DNA from: an uncultured Lachnospiraceae bacterium
GTDB taxonomy: Bacteria; Bacillota; Clostridia; Lachnospirales; Lachnospiraceae
Direction of reading: 5' to 3'
DNA: 34,363 nt
Assembly: GCA_902768735.1 (NCBI GenBank)
Contig: CACXMK010000018.1
Coordinates: 1-34,363, forward strand
Shown here: in pieces, positions 30,828 to 34,363 of the stretch
Layout: every line of letters starts with the position of its first letter
How positions within the stretch are numbered: position 1 is the first letter of the stretch
The notes under the pieces: model-generated
What the model was told of the DNA's origin: nothing
What the model saw: the letters and a program-made list of their open reading frames with translations, nothing else
Database searches by the model: none
Position numbers and translations under genes: made by a program

Positions 30828-30853
30828 AAAAAGGCCGCCGCATCCGCGGCGGC
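30828..30853 (-). terminator. Terminator of the NSS transporter gene
   Basis: GCCGCCGC and GCGGCGGC form an 8-bp perfect stem with a 4-base loop; on the minus strand it is followed by CTTTTT. It lies just past the stop of the NSS gene. Confidence 0.85.
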
Positions 30854-30863
30854 ACAACCTCTT

Positions 30864-32231
30864 TTACATCTTGATCCATCCAAAAGCGTTTGCCACTGAG
30901 CTGAGCAATATGATCAGCACGAATATTGGCGCGATATAGCGGATCATGACACGGAAGATCTTCTTGCGCTTAAAGGGATGACCCTCCACTTCCACTTCCT
31001 GCTCGAGGCGTTCGAGCCCCATGCACCTTGTGACGAGCAGGCAGATCCCGAGCGCCGCGATGGGCATCATCACGGAATTGGTGATGAAATCAAAGAAATC
31101 CAGGAACGGCATTCCAAGGATCGTGATGAAGGCGAGCGGTCCGTAGCCGAGGCAGGACAGCGTGCCGAGGCCGACCATAATGACAGCCATGACGGAAGTC
31201 CCTTTTACCCGGTTCCACTTGAATTCATCCACAAGCGTGGAGACGGCGCTCTCTGTCAGCGCGATGGAACTGGTGAGCGCAGCGAACAGGACCAGCGTGA
31301 AGAACAGGATGCCGATCAGCCTGCCGAATCCCATGCTCGCGAAGATCTTGGGCATCGTCACGAACATCAGGGAAGGGCCCGCTTTGAGGGCCTGCGGATC
31401 GCTTCCGGAAAACGCGAAGACAGCGGGAATGATCATCATGCCCGCGAGGATCGCGATCGCGGTGTCAAAGAACTCGACCTGACGGGTGGAATCCTCGATG
31501 CTGACCTCCTTTTTCATATAGGAGCCGAATGTGATGAGGATTCCCATCGCGATGGACAGGGAATAGAACATCTGTCCCATCGCAGAGACAACGGTCATCC
31601 ACGAGAAATTCTCAATGTGCGGGATCAGGAAATAGACCACGCCCGCCATTGCGCCGGGACGCGTGATGGTATAAACGCTGATCACGATAGCAAGCACCAA
31701 AAGGATCGGCATCATGATGCGCGATACCCGCTCTATCCCGTTTTCCACGCCCATGAAAATAATAAGGAGATTGAGGGCGACAAAAACCAGGAACCACAGC
31801 TCTGTGGTTCCGCCGTTCGTGATAAAGTCCATAAAAAAGCTGTCTGAAGCGATCACGTCCATGTCCGTGGTCAGAAATGCGTAGAGATACTTGCACACCC
31901 ATCCCCCGATGACGGAATAATACGGACAGATCAGTATAGGGACGATCGCGTTGATCCATCCCCCCGCCCTCGAGATAGGAGTATTGCTGTAGTATGTGAA
32001 TGCGCTCACGGGGCTTTTCTGCGAAGAGCGCCCGATGGCGGTCTCGGCGACGATCATCGTGTAGCCGAAAGTGACAGCAAGAATGATATAGACTAAAAGA
32101 AAAGCACCGCCGCCGTATTTGGCCGCAAGATAGGGGAATCTCCAGATGTTGCCAAGTCCCACGGATGCCCCCGCAGCGGACAGGACAAATCCCAGTTTCC
32201 CTGTAAATGAGCTTCTTTCGTTCTGTTCCAA
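30864..32231 (-). CDS. Sodium-dependent NSS-family transporter (SNF)
   Basis: The 455-residue neurotransmitter:sodium symporter homologue has about 11-12 helices, as in bacterial Tyt1-like members. The signature AAGASVGLGNIWRFPYLAAK (helix 1, sodium and substrate site) is intact and is followed by GGGAFLLVYI and AETAIGR. Relatives import amino acids with sodium. The start is TTG at 32231: AAGGAGG lies 7 bases before it, the only strong site, and the product then begins with a short polar leader (EQNERSSFTGKLGFVLS). There is no ATG in frame nearby. The ribosome binding site is one arm of an inverted repeat. A 24-codon peptide gene lies 62 bases upstream. The KdpDE genes precede it on the same strand. 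Confidence 0.92.
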   Translation of the reverse strand: MEQNERSSFTGKLGFVLSAAGASVGLGNIWRFPYLAAKYGGGAFLLVYIILAVTFGYTMIVAETAIGRSSQKSPVSAFTYYSNTPISRAGGWINAIVPILICPYYSVIGGWVCKYLYAFLTTDMDVIASDSFFMDFITNGGTTELWFLVFVALNLLIIFMGVENGIERVSRIMMPILLVLAIVISVYTITRPGAMAGVVYFLIPHIENFSWMTVVSAMGQMFYSLSIAMGILITFGSYMKKEVSIEDSTRQVEFFDTAIAILAGMMIIPAVFAFSGSDPQALKAGPSLMFVTMPKIFASMGFGRLIGILFFTLVLFAALTSSIALTESAVSTLVDEFKWNRVKGTSVMAVIMVGLGTLSCLGYGPLAFITILGMPFLDFFDFITNSVMMPIAALGICLLVTRCMGLERLEQEVEVEGHPFKRKKIFRVMIRYIAPIFVLIILLSSVANAFGWIKM

Positions 32232-32233
32232 TG

Positions 32234-32289
32234 TTTTGCCTCCTTCATGTCAGTCGATTTTTCCATCATATAACATTTCAGAGGCAAAA
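32234..32289 (-). promoter_or_regulatory. Inverted repeat that would hide the NSS ribosome binding site
   Basis: On the minus strand TTTTGCCTC (32289-32281) is complementary over nine bases to GAGGCAAAA (32242-32234). The second arm contains part of the AAGGAGG site of the NSS gene, and the loop is 38 bases. The first arm lies 4-12 bases past the stop codon of the 24-codon peptide, where a terminating ribosome would cover it and free the site. Confidence 0.65.
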
Positions 32290-32293
32290 TCCA

Positions 32294-32368
32294 TCAGTTC
32301 TTGGAAAGATAGTAACCGATCAGAGAAGCGAGCGCCAGAAAACATATAAGAACCAGCACATCACGCAT
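32294..32368 (-). CDS. 24-residue single-helix membrane peptide upstream of the NSS transporter
   Basis: A perfect AAGGAGG precedes ATG 32368 by 7 bases. The 24-residue peptide is a single hydrophobic helix (VLVLICFLALASLIGYYL) with short polar ends (MRD and SKN) and a TGA at 32294-32296. It lies between kdpE and the NSS gene on the same strand. It could be a small subunit of the transporter, as MetS is for MetP, or a leader peptide whose translation opens the NSS ribosome binding site. It is of KdpF size but lacks the usual C-terminal Pro-Glu motif, so I do not call it kdpF. Confidence 0.68.
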   Translation of the reverse strand: MRDVLVLICFLALASLIGYYLSKN

Positions 32369-32421
32369 AGAAAACCTCCTTGCCGCAAGTAAACGACACT
32401 TGTCTGCAGGCGGTGACATCA

Positions 32422-33114
32422 TCACAGCCTGTTCATTCTGTATCCGACACCGATTCTTGTCTGGATATACCGGGGGTGCGTGGTGTCTTTTTCTATTTTC
32501 TTTCGAAGAGAAGCCATAAAGACCCTCAGGGAAGCGAGGTCGCTGTCCAGGGTGTTGCCCCAGATCGCGTCCGTCAGGTAGGTGTGTGTCAGTGTTTTGC
32601 CGACATTTTTGCAAAACAGACAGAGCAGTTTGTATTCGATCGGCGTCAGCGATAGTTCCTCGCCGTTCATGTAAGCAATTCCCGCGGCAAAATCCACCAT
32701 CAGTTCACCGTTTTCGAAAATATGGGACGCCTTGTCGCCCTGTACAGCGTTGAGCCGCCTCTGGGTGACGCGCAGGCGCGCAAGAAGCTCATCGACGGAG
32801 AACGGCTTCGTCAGGTAGTCGTCGGCGCCGGCATCCAGCGCATCGATCTTATCCGTATCTTCGCTCCGGGCGCTGATCACGATGATCGGAGTAGACGACC
32901 AGGTGCGGACTTTGCGGATCAGGTCGACACCATCCATATCCGGGAGGCCCAGGTCAAGAAAAATGACGTCCGGACGGTGGGACGTGATCTGCAGCAGAGC
33001 ATCTGATGCGTTTGACGCCGTCAGATAGCTGTATCCATGCAGGTCCAGAGTCGTCGCCATGAGATTCCGGACCAGCTTATCATCTTCAATAACAAGAACT
33101 ACGAATTTATTCAT
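32422..33114 (-). CDS. kdpE: Response regulator, OmpR/KdpE type
   Basis: The 230-residue response regulator has a receiver domain with the acidic pocket EDD (residues 10-12), phosphoacceptor Asp54 in FLDLGLPDMDG and Lys103 in LTKPFS. Its winged-helix DNA-binding domain (LSLTPIEYKLLCLFCKNVGK to YIQTRIGVGYRM) is typical of OmpR/KdpE. The upstream kinase and the sequence make KdpE the best name. KdpE normally activates the kdpFABC potassium pump. No kdpFABC gene is visible on this side, and the following genes on the same strand are the 24-codon peptide and the NSS transporter, so these may be targets or chance neighbours. The ribosome binding site is weak. Confidence 0.88.
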   Translation of the reverse strand: MNKFVVLVIEDDKLVRNLMATTLDLHGYSYLTASNASDALLQITSHRPDVIFLDLGLPDMDGVDLIRKVRTWSSTPIIVISARSEDTDKIDALDAGADDYLTKPFSVDELLARLRVTQRRLNAVQGDKASHIFENGELMVDFAAGIAYMNGEELSLTPIEYKLLCLFCKNVGKTLTHTYLTDAIWGNTLDSDLASLRVFMASLRKKIEKDTTHPRYIQTRIGVGYRMNRL

Positions 33115-33148
33115 AATTGATTGCCCAAGCTCCTACGAAGTTAGTGCT

Positions 33149-34363
33149 TTAGTGGTAATTATTCCTGCTGAGAGGGAGAGTGAACATGAACCGCGCACCG
33201 TGCGGTTCGGCGTCGGTGAGCCAGATCTCGCATCCGTGAGCCCGGATGATCGAGCGGCACAGCGCGAGACCGAGGCCGAGGCTCCTTTTGCTGTCAGTGA
33301 CCTGTTTGCGGCCGCTATAGAACATTGTAAAGACCTGTGTTTTCTCCGAATCCGGAATGCCGGGTCCGTTATCCGCGACAGTTACAACAATGCATTCTTC
33401 ATTCCGGACCGGGCCTATTTTAACAGACCCATCTTCCCGGAGCGCGCTGAGTCGGTCAGTACTGATCCGGATCGTGGAGCCGGCCGGCGTATATTGGATC
33501 GCGTTGTTGATCAGATTGATCAGCACCTGTACGATCAGCCGGCCGTCCACGTCCACAAGGAGCGTTTCGGGGGAGGGCTCCGCTACGATCGTATATTCGC
33601 TGCCGCGTCGGTCAATATGCTGCAGCGCTTCTGAAATAATGTCGTCGATGAGTTCCGGTCCTATGCGGAGATTCATCGTTCCGCCTTCGATACGGCTGAC
33701 GGCGAGGAGGTTTTCCACGAGGCTGCCCAGCCAGACAGAATCCTCGTAAATATCGCTGTACAGCTGCATTTTGGTCTTATCGTCCAGACTGTTTCCCAGG
33801 GAAAGAAGGTTACTCGCGTTGCCTGAAATGGAGGTCAGGGGCGTGCGCAGGTCATGGGAGATGGACCGCAGCAGGTCCGCCCGCAGCTTTTCGTTGCGGC
33901 GGCGGATCACCTCTTCTTCTTTTTCGCGGCGGATCCTCTCTTTTTCCAGCGCCATCGAGCATTCGCCGAGGATCGAGACGATAAGCTCTACATCAAACTG
34001 GTCGGTGGGTTCGTACTGCTCGTCCCACAGGTCGATGCCGATCACGGCGTAGACGTATTCGTGGCTGCTGACCGGGAAGTAGCGCAGGGGGTTCGCCGGA
34101 AACATCCCGGTTCCGCGGCCGGCCTGTTTATTATACATAGAGACCCATTTGATGGCGGGAAGGCTTTTGACATCCGTTTCCTGTTCCTGCGCCTGTAATG
34201 CGTCGGATGAGAAAAAGAAGCATTTTTCGAGGCCTTTATTTCTGTCATAAAGGAGCATCGGCCTCCCGATCAGTTTCGTCAGCTGTCCGCAGGTGGTCCC
34301 CAGGATCTCGTCGTATTCGCTCATTTTGTGGAGCTGGCTCGCCGTGTCGAACAGGAGCTTTGT
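33149..34363 (-). CDS. kdpD: Sensor histidine kinase KdpD, C-terminal part
   Basis: The gene runs off the right edge; 404 residues are visible and the frame stays open past the ATG at 34324 (LLFDTASQLHK precedes it), so that ATG is not the start. Seen in order are a GAF-like domain (ending near EECSMALEKERIRREKE), the dimerisation/phosphotransfer domain with the phosphoacceptor histidine in SISHDLRTPLTSISGNAS, and the ATPase domain with NLINNAIQYTPAGS (N box), DNGPGIP (G1) and GLGLALCRSII (G2). This is the KdpD layout. The N-terminal KdpD and Usp-like domains and the membrane helices would lie outside. It is followed after 34 bases by kdpE. Confidence 0.88.
   Translation of the reverse strand, partial: TKLLFDTASQLHKMSEYDEILGTTCGQLTKLIGRPMLLYDRNKGLEKCFFFSSDALQAQEQETDVKSLPAIKWVSMYNKQAGRGTGMFPANPLRYFPVSSHEYVYAVIGIDLWDEQYEPTDQFDVELIVSILGECSMALEKERIRREKEEEVIRRRNEKLRADLLRSISHDLRTPLTSISGNASNLLSLGNSLDDKTKMQLYSDIYEDSVWLGSLVENLLAVSRIEGGTMNLRIGPELIDDIISEALQHIDRRGSEYTIVAEPSPETLLVDVDGRLIVQVLINLINNAIQYTPAGSTIRISTDRLSALREDGSVKIGPVRNEECIVVTVADNGPGIPDSEKTQVFTMFYSGRKQVTDSKRSLGLGLALCRSIIRAHGCEIWLTDAEPHGARFMFTLPLSRNNYH

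Noticed and set aside
32294-32368. kdpF identity for the 24-codon peptide
   Set aside because: Size and hydrophobicity fit, and kdpDE are near, but the typical C-terminal Pro-Glu motif is absent and kdpABC does not follow.

Overview
The window looks like chromosomal DNA of an anaerobic Bacillota, most likely class Clostridia and Lachnospiraceae-like. This rests on strong AGGAGG-type ribosome binding sites, a Clostridia-type gene set (CbiMQO-type ECF transporter, PanE/PHP/EamA run, NH3-dependent NadE, PucR and FadR-type regulators, phasin plus ABC1 kinase pair) and GC-rich codon use. It is a composition and family argument, not a phylogeny. No rRNA, tRNA, CRISPR array, phage module or insertion-sequence transposase is visible.

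Layout. 1-2.4 kb: aromatic amino acid genes (aroA 3' end, tyrA, DAHP synthase). 2.4-5.2 kb: a large FtsX-type permease with no ATPase beside it. 5.2-8.1 kb: a Ni/Co ECF transporter, cbiM(PDGLE fusion)-cbiQ-cbiO. 8.1-11 kb: a FadR-type regulator, a glycolate/D-lactate-type FAD oxidase behind a promoter with a matching operator, and a wrecked nickel-dependent lactate racemase (larA-like) gene. 11-12.4 kb (minus): rarA. 12.5-16.1 kb: dgkA, a phasin-like protein, an ABC1/UbiB kinase and a Gfo/Idh/MocA oxidoreductase. 16.2-16.4 kb (minus): a 44-codon small gene. 16.6-22.3 kb: a PucR regulator with a palindrome over its -35, panE-like, PHP phosphatase, EamA exporter and a C69 dipeptidase. 22.4-23.3 kb (minus): a GT2 glycosyltransferase. 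23.6-28.3 kb: nadE, then a CydDC-like heterodimeric ABC exporter pair. 28.3-30.8 kb: a more AT-rich accessory segment (membrane protein, 28-codon small protein, a putative PD-(D/E)XK protein) bracketed by members of one hairpin repeat family. 30.9-34.4 kb (minus): KdpD (5' end off the window), KdpE, a 24-codon peptide and an NSS sodium symporter.

Points of most interest. (1) The oxidase promoter (TTGACA-17-TAAAAT) carries a FadR-family half-site pair just past the predicted start of transcription, which ties the adjacent regulator to it. (2) The larA relic lies in the same neighbourhood as the nickel/cobalt importer. (3) The 24-codon peptide stops five bases before a 9-bp inverted repeat whose other arm contains the Shine-Dalgarno of the NSS transporter, which starts with TTG; this looks like translational coupling or a leader switch. 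(4) Three exact-length 72-bp tandem repeats and a diverged single copy, all with GGGACG...CGTCCC hairpin cores, flank the accessory segment. (5) Several unrelated conserved proteins here carry Gly/Ala/Ser/Thr/Gln-rich low-complexity inserts or tails, some plainly made by tandem duplication. I did not find a complete, unmistakably new multi-gene system; the best candidates are the leader-peptide/NSS arrangement and the repeat-bracketed segment.
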